Assembly: GCF_034931045.1 (NCBI RefSeq)
Contig: NZ_JAYGHH010000025.1
Location: 1-64,000, forward strand
DNA: 64,000 bases
Direction of reading: 5' to 3'
Source of the DNA: Nodularia sp034931045
GTDB taxonomy: Bacteria; Cyanobacteriota; Cyanobacteriia; Cyanobacteriales; Nostocaceae
The position numbers and the translations under genes were made by a program. Shown in pieces: positions 50,425 to 59,593 of the stretch (its first letter is position 1; each line of letters begins with the position of its first letter). The notes beneath the pieces are model-generated. The model was not told the origin of the DNA and did not search any database. It saw only the letters and a program-made list of their open reading frames with translations.

Positions 50425-51495
50425 ATGTACGATGTTCTCGATTCCGGCTCAGTCTTAGATATTTTGCGACCAGTAGAAGACCCAGAACTCCGCAAGAGTT
50501 TAGTGGAACTGAATATGATTCGTAACGTCAAAATTGAAGCTGGCAAGGTTAGCTTCACTTTGGTGTTAACGACACCCGCTTGCCCCTTACGGGAATTTAT
50601 TGTTGAAGATTGTAAAAAAGCTGTAAACAAGCTACCCGGCGTTACAGAGGTAAAGGTAGATGTGACAGCAGAAACACCCCAACAGAAAAGTTTACCTGAC
50701 CGGACTGGAATTACTGGGGTGAAAAATATTTTAGCTGTTTCCAGTGGTAAAGGTGGTGTTGGTAAAAGCACAGTTGCAGTTAATGTAGCTGTGGCTTTAG
50801 CACAAACAGGGGCTAAGGTGGGTTTACTGGATGCTGATATTTACGGCCCCAACGACCCCACTATGCTGGGGCTGGCTGATGCGGAAATTGTTGTCCGTTC
50901 TACAGACAAAGGTGATATTCTTGAACCTGCGTTTAATCACGGTGTCAAATTAGTTTCAATGGGCTTTTTGATTGACCGAGATCAACCGGTAATTTGGCGA
51001 GGGCCAATGTTAAATGGTGTAATTCGGCAGTTTCTCTATCAAGTGGAGTGGGGAGAACTGGATTATTTAATTGTGGATATGCCACCGGGAACTGGTGACG
51101 CTCAATTAACTTTAACCCAAGCAGTACCAATGTCAGGGGCAGTAATTGTTACTACACCTCAAAATGTTGCCCTGTTAGATTCACGTAAAGGTTTGCGGAT
51201 GTTCCAGCAAATGAATGTCCCAGTTTTGGGAATAGTGGAAAATATGAGCTACTTTATTCCCCCAGATATGCCAGATAAGCAGTATGACATCTTTGGTTCT
51301 GGTGGTGGTTCCAAAACGGCAGCTGAGTTGGGTGTGCCTTTACTGGGGTGCATTCCATTAGAGATTTCTGCGAGAGTTGGTGGTGATAGCGGTGTGCCAA
51401 TAGTGGTTGCTGACCCTGATTCAGCTTCAGCCAAAGCATTAAAAGCGATCGCACTCAATATTGCAGGTAAAATATCAGTTGCAGCCCTAACATAA
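50425..51495 (+). CDS. mrp: Mrp/NBP35-type Fe-S cluster carrier ATPase
   Basis: 356 residues. Residues 1-85 form a MIP18/DUF59 domain (ILRPVEDPELRKSLVEL; TTPACPLREFI). Residues 95-350 are a deviant-Walker P-loop ATPase with SSGKGGVGKSTVAVNVA, DADIYGPNDPTM and DYLIVDMPPGTGDAQ. The CxxC near the C-terminus of E. coli Mrp is replaced by IPPDMPDK, as I recall is normal in cyanobacteria and plastids. It binds and transfers iron-sulfur clusters, relevant for photosystem I and other Fe-S enzymes. rodA follows after 90 bases on the same strand. Confidence 0.93.
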   Translation: MYDVLDSGSVLDILRPVEDPELRKSLVELNMIRNVKIEAGKVSFTLVLTTPACPLREFIVEDCKKAVNKLPGVTEVKVDVTAETPQQKSLPDRTGITGVKNILAVSSGKGGVGKSTVAVNVAVALAQTGAKVGLLDADIYGPNDPTMLGLADAEIVVRSTDKGDILEPAFNHGVKLVSMGFLIDRDQPVIWRGPMLNGVIRQFLYQVEWGELDYLIVDMPPGTGDAQLTLTQAVPMSGAVIVTTPQNVALLDSRKGLRMFQQMNVPVLGIVENMSYFIPPDMPDKQYDIFGSGGGSKTAAELGVPLLGCIPLEISARVGGDSGVPIVVADPDSASAKALKAIALNIAGKISVAALT

Positions 51496-51584
51496 TCAAT
51501 TTGTAGTTTCCGTCTGATTCCTGGGTGATAGCCTGGGAATACAGATATGTGGTGGTAAATAAATTTAAAATCTGCAATCGCACA

Positions 51585-52898
51585 ATGTTATTAAAACGTT
51601 CGCGCCCCAAAGCTCACTGGAAATATTGGTTTAAGCCTTGGCAACAAATGGATTGGCTACTATTGTTTCTGACAATTGGTCTGAGTGCATTTGGTGGACT
51701 GATGATTATGAGTACAGAACTAACACAACCAGTGTCTGACTGGTGGGCGCACTGGCTGGTGGCTGGAATCGGCGCTTTGATAGCGTTGTTGTTAGCTCGT
51801 ACCCACTATGAAAATCTGATTCAGTGGCATTGGATAACATACGCCTTAACGAATATCAGCCTGATTGGTGTGATGATTATTGGCACTACCGCAAATGGGG
51901 CGCAGCGATGGATTACTATTGGTGGTTTCAACGTGCAGCCTTCGGAATTTGCCAAAATCGGAATCATTATTACCTTAGCGGCTATTTTACACAAACGTAC
52001 AGCTTCCACTCTCGAAAGTGTATTTCGGGCTTTAGGAATAACGGCTATTCCTTGGGCATTGGTATTTTTGCAGCCAGATTTGGCAACATCCTTGGTATTT
52101 GGTGCAGTCGTCTTAGGAATGTTGTACTGGGCAAATGCTCATCCTGGCTGGTTGATACTGATGATTTCACCGATCATTTCTGCCATTCTTTTTAGTATCA
52201 GTTGGCCTTTGTCAGCACCGATATTTTCATTTCATGAAATATCTTTCGGACTTTTAGGATTAATTTGGGTAATCGCTATGGGCATTTTGGGTTGGCAAAC
52301 TCTCCCTTGGCGTAGATTTGGCCTCAGTGGTATTGGTGCATCAGCGCTGAATTTCTTATGTGGTGAATTAGGAGTTTTTGCCTGGAACCATATATTAAGG
52401 GATTATCAAAAAGACCGCTTGACTGTCTTTCTCAAACCTGGATACGACATTTTAGGCGTTGGGTATCACCAACACCAATCTCGCATTGCTATAGGTGCTG
52501 GTGAAGTTTGGGGATGGGGTTTGTTTAAAGGCCCAATGACCCAATTAAATTTTGTCCCTGAACAACATACAGACTTTATTTTCTCCGCCGTGGGTGAAGA
52601 ATTTGGTTTTGTTGGTTGTTTAGTTGTGCTGTTTATCTTCTGCTTAATTTGCTTTCGCCTATTGCGTATAGCTCAAACTGCCAAAGATAATTTTGGCTCA
52701 TTGTTAGCTATTGGTGTTTTATCAATGATTGTGTTTCAGTTAATGATTAACGTGAGTATGACTGTTGGTTTAGCTCCTGTAGCGGGAATTCCCTTACCTT
52801 GGATGAGTTACGGTCGTTCAGCCATGCTGACCAATTTCATTGGTTTAGGCTTAGTCGAATCAGTAGCAAATTTCCGGCAACGACAGAAGTATTATTGA
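51585..52898 (+). CDS. rodA: RodA-type SEDS peptidoglycan polymerase
   Basis: 437 residues from ATG 51585; the start at 51525 adds 20 residues without conservation. About ten membrane segments. SEDS-family signatures are GAQRWITIGGFNVQPSEFAK, FLQPDLATSLVFG, the long loop QHQSRIAIGAGEVWGWG and FIFSAVGEEFGFVG, with the invariant Asp in QPDLATS. RodA polymerises glycan strands for cell elongation with a class B PBP. RodA rather than FtsW is favoured by LKPGYDILGVGYHQHQS and PLPWMSYGRSAML. A palindrome right after the stop separates it from the convergent mscS-like gene. Confidence 0.9.
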   Translation: MLLKRSRPKAHWKYWFKPWQQMDWLLLFLTIGLSAFGGLMIMSTELTQPVSDWWAHWLVAGIGALIALLLARTHYENLIQWHWITYALTNISLIGVMIIGTTANGAQRWITIGGFNVQPSEFAKIGIIITLAAILHKRTASTLESVFRALGITAIPWALVFLQPDLATSLVFGAVVLGMLYWANAHPGWLILMISPIISAILFSISWPLSAPIFSFHEISFGLLGLIWVIAMGILGWQTLPWRRFGLSGIGASALNFLCGELGVFAWNHILRDYQKDRLTVFLKPGYDILGVGYHQHQSRIAIGAGEVWGWGLFKGPMTQLNFVPEQHTDFIFSAVGEEFGFVGCLVVLFIFCLICFRLLRIAQTAKDNFGSLLAIGVLSMIVFQLMINVSMTVGLAPVAGIPLPWMSYGRSAMLTNFIGLGLVESVANFRQRQKYY

Positions 52899-52902
52899 TT
52901 CA

Positions 52903-52933
52903 GGTACCCGATTTATTGAAGAAGTCGGGTATC
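52903..52933. terminator. Bidirectional hairpin between convergent genes (palindrome, diverged copy)
   Basis: Arms GGTACCCGATTTATT and AAGAAGTCGGGTATC around a central G; three of fifteen pairs are mismatched. It belongs to the same family as the identical palindromes at 27295 and 27937. Placed 5 bases after rodA and 11 bases after the MscS stop, it suits a shared terminator. Confidence 0.7.
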
Positions 52934-52943
52934 TAGTTGACTA

Positions 52944-53990
52944 TTAAGTTAAATCAAGATTTGAACTTTCGGCCCCATTATTCTGCACATAAACATCTCT
53001 GACAGGAAAGGGAATTTGAATGCCTTCTTGTTGATAGCGTTTATGTAATTTCTTGATAAACAAATGCCTAGCAATGCGCTGGTCAAAATATTCATTTACT
53101 CGCATATATAATTTAAAATCTATACTAGAATCATTAAAAGTATGAAATCTAATATTAGGTTCAAATTCCATCAATTCTGGGGCAATTTCTTGCATAACAT
53201 CTTTGGCAACTTCTACAGTCACTCTTTCAACTTGTTCTAAATCACTATCGTAACCGACACCTACATCCATTGTTAAAGTAATGGCTTTGGCTGGTAGGTG
53301 ATAGTTGGTAAAAATCGCCGATGCCAGGCGAGAATTAGGTACAATGATGATATTATTTTTAAGTTCTTGAATAGTTGTATTTCGCCAAGTAATATCTGTG
53401 ACGTAACCTTCATATCCATTATCTAATTTAACATAATCTCCAGTTCTGACTTGTTGAGAAATTAGGAGATAAAAACCAGAAAATAAATTTGCTAGTGTAT
53501 CTTGAAGCGCCAAGCCAACGGCTAAACCACCAACTCCTAAAGTTGTGACTATGGGTGTAACTTCTACACCTACTGTTTGTAATAGTGCCAGTGTTCCTAA
53601 AATTAAAACAGCTATCTTCGCTAAGTTAGAAATTAATGATGCGGGTACTCCTTTTGTTCTATGGATAAATAAATTTAGAAAACCAGCAGTTAATCTTGCT
53701 AAGACTAAGGTGACTGAGTAAAGAAATATGGCGGTAATTATTTTCTGTAGGAGGATTTTAAGGTCATCATTAATCTTAAGGGATGAATAAACAATTGCAC
53801 CGGAAAAACCTCCTAGCAAAAACCACAGAAATGTCATGCGGTGTAAGGCTTGAAATATTATTTCACCCCCTGGAATTTCTTGTTGATTAACAAATTTCCT
53901 CAGTTTTTTAAAGATAATTTTTTCACCAATTAGCCCAGATAGCAAGCCAATTAAAATAAATGCTATTGGTACAATCCATTGCTGTATCAT
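52944..53990 (-). CDS. MscS-family mechanosensitive channel
   Basis: 348 residues. Four or five membrane segments in the first about 160 residues. The pore-helix/beta junction VTTLGVGGLAVGLALQDTLANLFSGFYLL is the clearest MscS signature (seen as GLAVGLALQDTLANLFSG). The beta domain follows (DYVKLDNGYEGYVTDITWR; IIVPNSRLASAIFTN) and then an alpha/beta cytoplasmic domain ending near residue 335. It releases solutes when the membrane is stretched. Cyanobacteria have several such paralogues. Single gene, convergent with rodA. Confidence 0.93.
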   Translation of the reverse strand: MIQQWIVPIAFILIGLLSGLIGEKIIFKKLRKFVNQQEIPGGEIIFQALHRMTFLWFLLGGFSGAIVYSSLKINDDLKILLQKIITAIFLYSVTLVLARLTAGFLNLFIHRTKGVPASLISNLAKIAVLILGTLALLQTVGVEVTPIVTTLGVGGLAVGLALQDTLANLFSGFYLLISQQVRTGDYVKLDNGYEGYVTDITWRNTTIQELKNNIIIVPNSRLASAIFTNYHLPAKAITLTMDVGVGYDSDLEQVERVTVEVAKDVMQEIAPELMEFEPNIRFHTFNDSSIDFKLYMRVNEYFDQRIARHLFIKKLHKRYQQEGIQIPFPVRDVYVQNNGAESSNLDLT

Positions 53991-54132
53991 TAATTTTCGG
54001 TTTTAGATTTTGAGTGCAAAATTTCAGGCATTTATTTGAATCATTGCCATTATTGCTAGATTTTACCTTGTTTCCCCACGCTTTACTCTGCCTAGTAATT
54101 GTGGAATCAGATTATGGTTAACAATAAATATT

Positions 54133-55050
54133 ATGGAATTACCAATTATTTACCATCCAGATTATATTGCACCATTACCAGTCGGGCATCGTTTCCCGAT
54201 GTCCAAATTCAGACAACTCTATGAATTACTTTTAGCTGAGGGTGTAGCGCAAACAGAACAATTTCACACCCCCAAACGCCCACCCCTGGAATTAATTGAG
54301 TTGGTGCATACTCCAGAGTACGTTAAAGCTTACTGTGAGGGAAGTCTAGAATCTAAAGCACAGCGTCGAATTGGCTTACCTTGGAGTCCAGGTTTGGTAA
54401 ATCGTACCTGTGTAGCGGTTGGTGGTACAATACTTACGGCTCAGATGGCACTCAGTCAAGGGTTAGCTTGTAATACTGCGGGTGGTACTCATCATGCTTT
54501 TCCTAGTTATGGTTCTGGTTTTTGTATTTTCAACGATTTAGCGATCGCTTGTCGAGTGTTACAAAAATTGGGGCTTGTACAAAAAATTCTGATTGTGGAT
54601 TTGGATGTGCATCAAGGTGATGGTACGGCTTTCATTTTTCAAGGTGATGAGAGTGTTTTTACTTTTTCGATGCACTGTGAGGTGAATTTTCCGGGTACTA
54701 AACAAGTTAGTGATTTGGATGTTCCTCTGATGGTGGGTATGGAGGATGATGCTTATTTACAAACTTTGGCGAATTATTTACCAGATTTGTTAGGGGCTGT
54801 CCAGCCTGATTTAGTATTATACGATGCTGGGGTAGATGTTCACATAGGCGATCGCTTGGGAAAGTTGGCTTTGAGTGATACGGGGATTTTTCGCCGGGAA
54901 ATGCAGGTTTTAAGTACCTGTGTGGCTGCTGGTTATCCTGTGGCTTGTGTGATTGGTGGGGGGTACGCTGATGATATGAAGTCTCTGGTTTGGCGACATT
55001 CTTTGCTGCATCGGGCGGCTAGTCAGGTTTATCATCAGTATGGGTTATAA
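54133..55050 (+). CDS. Histone-deacetylase-family amidohydrolase
   Basis: 305 residues with the arginase/deacetylase fold. Catalytic and zinc residues are visible: GGTHHAFPSYGSGFC (the two His and the FCIFND strand), DLDVHQGDGT (zinc Asp and His), YDAGVDVH (second zinc Asp) and IGGGYADD near the C-terminus. Bacterial members remove acetyl groups from small molecules such as acetoin or polyamines or from proteins. The substrate cannot be told from sequence. Cytosolic, single gene. Confidence 0.92.
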   Translation: MELPIIYHPDYIAPLPVGHRFPMSKFRQLYELLLAEGVAQTEQFHTPKRPPLELIELVHTPEYVKAYCEGSLESKAQRRIGLPWSPGLVNRTCVAVGGTILTAQMALSQGLACNTAGGTHHAFPSYGSGFCIFNDLAIACRVLQKLGLVQKILIVDLDVHQGDGTAFIFQGDESVFTFSMHCEVNFPGTKQVSDLDVPLMVGMEDDAYLQTLANYLPDLLGAVQPDLVLYDAGVDVHIGDRLGKLALSDTGIFRREMQVLSTCVAAGYPVACVIGGGYADDMKSLVWRHSLLHRAASQVYHQYGL

Positions 55051-55056
55051 GTGATT

Positions 55057-55215
55057 TTCACGCAGAGGCGCAGAGGAAGAGGGAAGAAGAGATTTCAGCG
55101 CGGTTTTATTCTGTAGTTTTTTATTTCTTCTTTAATGGCTACACTATATATGAGTAACTAACCGCAAAGGACGCACGCGCGCAGCGATGCCCGCAAGGGC
55201 TGTAGTACACAAAGA
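55057..55215. repeat. Repeat-rich spacer
   Basis: Contains the dispersed motif CACGCAGAGGCGCAGAGG at 55060 and a GC-rich stretch CGCACGCGCGCAGCGATGCC with CGCAAGGGCTGTAG near 55173-55205. Both are common small repeats in Nostoc-like genomes. The rest of the 315-base spacer before the helicase gene shows nothing else. Confidence 0.55.
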
Positions 55216-55366
55216 AATAAGGAAAGAAGGAAGCAAGAATAAATTTAACGTGGTTTTATGATGAAATATTATATATCTTTATCTGTGTTTATCTGCGGTT
55301 CTTTACTTCTTCCTCAATAGCTAAAGTTTATTGTCTCACCCCATATCAGTAATTTTAAGAGTATCT

Positions 55367-58300
55367 ATGCCCACTTTTTCTCACAATCGTAATTTCCAAG
55401 ACTGGAGCTATAAATGTGTTGGAGCAGTGGCGCAGGATGAGATAATAGATTTATTGGGTGATCATGTTTATCTGTTTTATGTGCGTCGTCAAGGTGCGGG
55501 TAAACATCAAAATGAGGAAATTTGGCAGTTAACAATTGCTACGGATAGAGATGATTTTCCTTTACCTGTGACTTTGGCAAAGCAAGGTAAGACTTTAGGG
55601 TTAATCGCAGCTATTCAAGAAGATGGACGTGGCGGTTTAAAGGTTTTATCTACTCGTTTATTACAAGTTTCACAGGGACACGCTGATGGTTATTCTGTGC
55701 CTTTTGCTTTGCGTCTCTTACCTCATGATAAACATCGTTTAGGTATTCCGAAGGCAGCATTGGCACGTGTGGAAAAGATGCCAGTTTGTGGTGATCATAT
55801 ACCGACTGAGGCACAATTGCAAGCTTGGAAGGCATTTTTACAAGTTGAGGAAAATATCGCCAAGGCACGTCAGTTTTGTGTGGCTTTTGTGGGTCATGAT
55901 CATGGAAATCATACCAGACAAATTACTTTTGAGATAGATGTAAATTCAGCTACTTTAGATGGTTCTGAACAAAATTATTTAAATGTCTCTAGTTTTTGGG
56001 AACGGGTGAAACGTTCTAAGAATCAAGAAGTGAAACTTTCGGAAACTGTTCCAATGGGAAAATTTACTCATAAAATTCCTAAGTTTGGTTCAATTGAGAA
56101 AGTTGACCCGAAAAATTGTTTAATTAAAGTGAAAGTAGAACGAGAATTGGCTGAATATATCGCTACACAACGTTATCAGCCACCAGTGAAGGGATTTTTA
56201 TTTTTTGATGCAGCAGGGGATATTCAACAAGTTCGGCGGAAGAAGGAAGCTTTAGAACAATTAAAACACGGACAAACTCAAAATCCTTATTTGGGCAACT
56301 TTTTATTCGACCCTTCCCAAGCTAGACGGATGAAAAAAACTGTGGAACTTAAAGCGGATGATTTATTATTATCTGCTGCTAATGCTGGACAAAAAACAGC
56401 AGTGGAAAAGGTTTTATCTTCAGAGGATTTAGTTCTGATTCAAGGACCGCCAGGAACTGGTAAAACTACAGTAATTGCTGAAATTTGTTATCAAATAGCC
56501 ATGCGGGGTGGACGGACTCTCATTGCTTCTCAAGCTAATTTAGCTGTGGATAATGCTTTGAGTCGGTTAGTTCACAACCCTGTTATTCGGGCTGTTCGCA
56601 AAGGACGTGCTGAAAGAGTCGGGGAGGAAGGACAACCATTTTTAGAAGACCAAGTTATTGGGACTTGGTTGGAAAATACGGCGACTGACTGTGAAAGTAG
56701 TTTGGATAAACGCCTGGAAAATGTAAGATTTTTGGGAGAATTATTGGCAGCTTTACCACGTTTTACAGATTATTTTAACTTAGAAGCAGAGCTAAATCAG
56801 CAACAAATTCAATTAAATCAAGAAAAGGAAATTTTAGCAGCAGACTGTAAAATTAAAGCAGCAATTTATCAGGAAGGTTTAATTCAGAAAAATCAAGTTG
56901 CATCAATTCAGTTAGGTTTAGATTATCTCCTGCAAAATGCACCGCATATTAATTGGGAAGCGCCAGAAGTCACAAATTGTCTCCCCTATCTTCAGCCTTA
57001 TACAGAAAATAGTATTGTCGTCCAAGAACTTTTAACCCATGTTCGGGAAGCTATCAAATGGACTGATGAATTAGGTTTAATTCGTCCTACTTATGGTGCT
57101 TTTGGGTTGGCTGTTTGGTTGCGTGAAAGTGTAGCTGATAAAATTGCTGATTTTAAAATAGCATTCGATTATGCCCAAGATGCCATTTTGGTAATGTCGG
57201 AAGTTGCAGAAGCGGTATCGGCTATCCCCAAAAATTCTCATGATTTGAATCAGCCAGAAATAGATGAACAGGAATTTATCACTACACGGCAAATTTTACA
57301 ACAGACAATTCAAGGTTGGCAAAATCGAAAAAGAGAAATTGATTATGTAATTGCGGCTATTAAAGAATGGAAGTCTACTGCATCTATGGTATTGTATCAG
57401 CTAGTTAAGGAATGCCAGCAATCAGGACAAGTATTAACAGAAGAGTTGGTACAATTGCCACTGGGTTTGTTGATGTTTGCTAATCAATTAAAGTTGACTA
57501 TATTACCTAAAAAATATCAAATACATTTACCAGACTGGAAAGCTTTAGACAAGGCTTTGATATATGAAACAGAAGGGGGGTTTGTTGATAGAATTGGTAA
57601 ACAATATAATTTTAGTTACTTTTTAGAGCAAAATTTTAGTCAAATTCCCATTGTGCTATCTGCAAGCGATCGCACTCAATGGCGTAAAATCTATGAAGAG
57701 TTCAAAAATTATCAACTCCTCAACCCAAATCAGCGTAAATTACTGGTGGAAAATACACAGTTATTTTTAATCAGGATGCACAAAACCTATGGTAAAGCCT
57801 GGGAGTTAAATAATCTTGACTCTACTCTCAAACAAGTAAGTGAAGATTTACTCGCCAACATCCTCGCCAATGCGCGTCAATGTATCGCACGAGTTAAAGC
57901 GGAAACTGAACAACAGCTTAAGTCTTTTCAACAGCAATTGATTGAACTTGAGAAACAGAGAACTACTCAAGCACAAATATCTGCTACGTCTTCTCAAATT
58001 GAAGCGGCTAATATTAAACTAGAACAAGTTATCCAGATTTTACAATTACTCAAGCAGCAACAAAATGTCCCGGATAAATTACGGGCTTTAGTTACAGAAT
58101 ATCTGACAACCCAATCAAAAATTTGGGAACATTCTTCGGAATTTGCAACTCAGGTAAAGGCTGGGGTATCTCATCTCAGCAATTTGGAAAGTTTAATTTC
58201 CTCAATTACACCTTTCCCAGTCTTAGAAAACATCAAAAATTCCTTAGATGAGCAAGTCACAATTATAGAGCAAGAAAATACCCTAATTCAAAAAGAACTC

Positions 58301-59593
58301 AAAAAAATCCAATCCCAAATCAAGAAATTAGATAAACAACCACAGATACAGCCAACCGAAAATTTAATTTTATCAAGAAATTGGTGGGAAAATTTCTGGC
58401 AAACTATCCCTGATAAATTCCACCCAGCAGATATCAATACAGATGTATTTAATCTGGAATTTCTACGCAGTATAAAAAACCAGTTTGATGCTTGGCAAAA
58501 TCAACTCACTGAAGAAGAAACTTATCTCAGCCGATACCAAGATTTTACCAAAGATTGGATTGCAAAAGTGAAAAATCCCTCAGAGCGCGATCGCAACGAT
58601 TTAAGACGCATTTATTTAGATAACGCCAACGTCGTCGGTATTACTTGCGTACAAGCTGCAAATTACAACTTTTCCCAAGAATTTAAAGCCTTTGATGTCG
58701 TCATCATCGATGAAGTTAGTAAATGTACTCCACCAGAGTTACTCATCCCCGCTTTAAAAGGCAAAAAGTTAGTCTTAGTAGGCGACCATCGACAATTACC
58801 ACCCATGCTTGATACTAGCACAATTGAAGAAGTTGCCCAATCTCTGGGAAGTACAAAATCAGAACTGGAATTTTTAGAAGAATCATTATTTAAAATTCAG
58901 TTTGAAGCTGCTGATAAAAGCATCAAACAAATGCTGAATACACAATATAGAATGCACCCCTTTATTATGGGAGCGATTAATCAATTCTATCAAGGTAAAC
59001 TAGAATGTGGACTTTTAGAACCTGACACCCAACGCGCCCATAATTTAACTGGGGAAATTATCCAAAAAAATCATCATCTTGTTTGGGTAAAAATTCCTAG
59101 AGAAGATGAATTCCAAGAAGAACGGGAAAATACTTCCTATTTTAACATTCGTGAAATTGATATAATTGAACGCCTCTGTCAGCAATTCGAGCAGACTTGG
59201 GCTGCTAAAATTGCTCAAGGGGAACCCAAAAAAGAAATTGCAGTAATTACATTCTATGGCGCACAATTGAAAAGAATTGAAGAACGTTTACAACCTGAAC
59301 TTTTTCCTTCCTTGGAAATTCGCACGGGTACTGTTGATAGATTTCAGGGAATGGAACGCCCTGTAGTAATAGTAAGTATGGTACGGAATAATCATCAAGG
59401 CGATGTTGGTTTTGCCAAAAAGCCAGAACGAGTAAATGTGGCGTTTTCTCGCGCCCAAGAATTACTCGTAATTGTGGGGTGTCACGATTTATTTACCCGC
59501 CAAGGGGGGAAAGTTGGAGGTATGTATTTAGAGATTTCTCATACTGTTAATAGTCAAGGAGGTTTCGTTGATGTTTCTCGCTGCTGCGGCTAA
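55367..59593 (+). CDS. Giant SF1 (Upf1/Dna2-like) helicase with coiled-coil insertion
   Basis: 1408 residues from ATG 55367; a TTG 36 bases upstream is less likely. Residues 1-330 have no domain I know. Walker A QGPPGTGKTTVIAE is near 360. Walker B VVIIDEVSKCTPPELL is near 1111-1126. Later motifs are LVGDHRQLPPML, NTQYRMHP, GTVDRFQGMERPVVIVS and RVNVAFSRAQELL. So about 750 residues, largely helical with coiled coils (VKAETEQQLKSFQQQLIEL), are inserted between Walker A and B. All catalytic motifs are intact. It should unwind nucleic acid 5' to 3' using ATP. Its end overlaps the next gene by 23 bases, so both act as one system, probably in defence or DNA processing. Confidence 0.88.
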   Translation: MPTFSHNRNFQDWSYKCVGAVAQDEIIDLLGDHVYLFYVRRQGAGKHQNEEIWQLTIATDRDDFPLPVTLAKQGKTLGLIAAIQEDGRGGLKVLSTRLLQVSQGHADGYSVPFALRLLPHDKHRLGIPKAALARVEKMPVCGDHIPTEAQLQAWKAFLQVEENIAKARQFCVAFVGHDHGNHTRQITFEIDVNSATLDGSEQNYLNVSSFWERVKRSKNQEVKLSETVPMGKFTHKIPKFGSIEKVDPKNCLIKVKVERELAEYIATQRYQPPVKGFLFFDAAGDIQQVRRKKEALEQLKHGQTQNPYLGNFLFDPSQARRMKKTVELKADDLLLSAANAGQKTAVEKVLSSEDLVLIQGPPGTGKTTVIAEICYQIAMRGGRTLIASQANLAVDNALSRLVHNPVIRAVRKGRAERVGEEGQPFLEDQVIGTWLENTATDCESSLDKRLENVRFLGELLAALPRFTDYFNLEAELNQQQIQLNQEKEILAADCKIKAAIYQEGLIQKNQVASIQLGLDYLLQNAPHINWEAPEVTNCLPYLQPYTENSIVVQELLTHVREAIKWTDELGLIRPTYGAFGLAVWLRESVADKIADFKIAFDYAQDAILVMSEVAEAVSAIPKNSHDLNQPEIDEQEFITTRQILQQTIQGWQNRKREIDYVIAAIKEWKSTASMVLYQLVKECQQSGQVLTEELVQLPLGLLMFANQLKLTILPKKYQIHLPDWKALDKALIYETEGGFVDRIGKQYNFSYFLEQNFSQIPIVLSASDRTQWRKIYEEFKNYQLLNPNQRKLLVENTQLFLIRMHKTYGKAWELNNLDSTLKQVSEDLLANILANARQCIARVKAETEQQLKSFQQQLIELEKQRTTQAQISATSSQIEAANIKLEQVIQILQLLKQQQNVPDKLRALVTEYLTTQSKIWEHSSEFATQVKAGVSHLSNLESLISSITPFPVLENIKNSLDEQVTIIEQENTLIQKELKKIQSQIKKLDKQPQIQPTENLILSRNWWENFWQTIPDKFHPADINTDVFNLEFLRSIKNQFDAWQNQLTEEETYLSRYQDFTKDWIAKVKNPSERDRNDLRRIYLDNANVVGITCVQAANYNFSQEFKAFDVVIIDEVSKCTPPELLIPALKGKKLVLVGDHRQLPPMLDTSTIEEVAQSLGSTKSELEFLEESLFKIQFEAADKSIKQMLNTQYRMHPFIMGAINQFYQGKLECGLLEPDTQRAHNLTGEIIQKNHHLVWVKIPREDEFQEERENTSYFNIREIDIIERLCQQFEQTWAAKIAQGEPKKEIAVITFYGAQLKRIEERLQPELFPSLEIRTGTVDRFQGMERPVVIVSMVRNNHQGDVGFAKKPERVNVAFSRAQELLVIVGCHDLFTRQGGKVGGMYLEISHTVNSQGGFVDVSRCCG

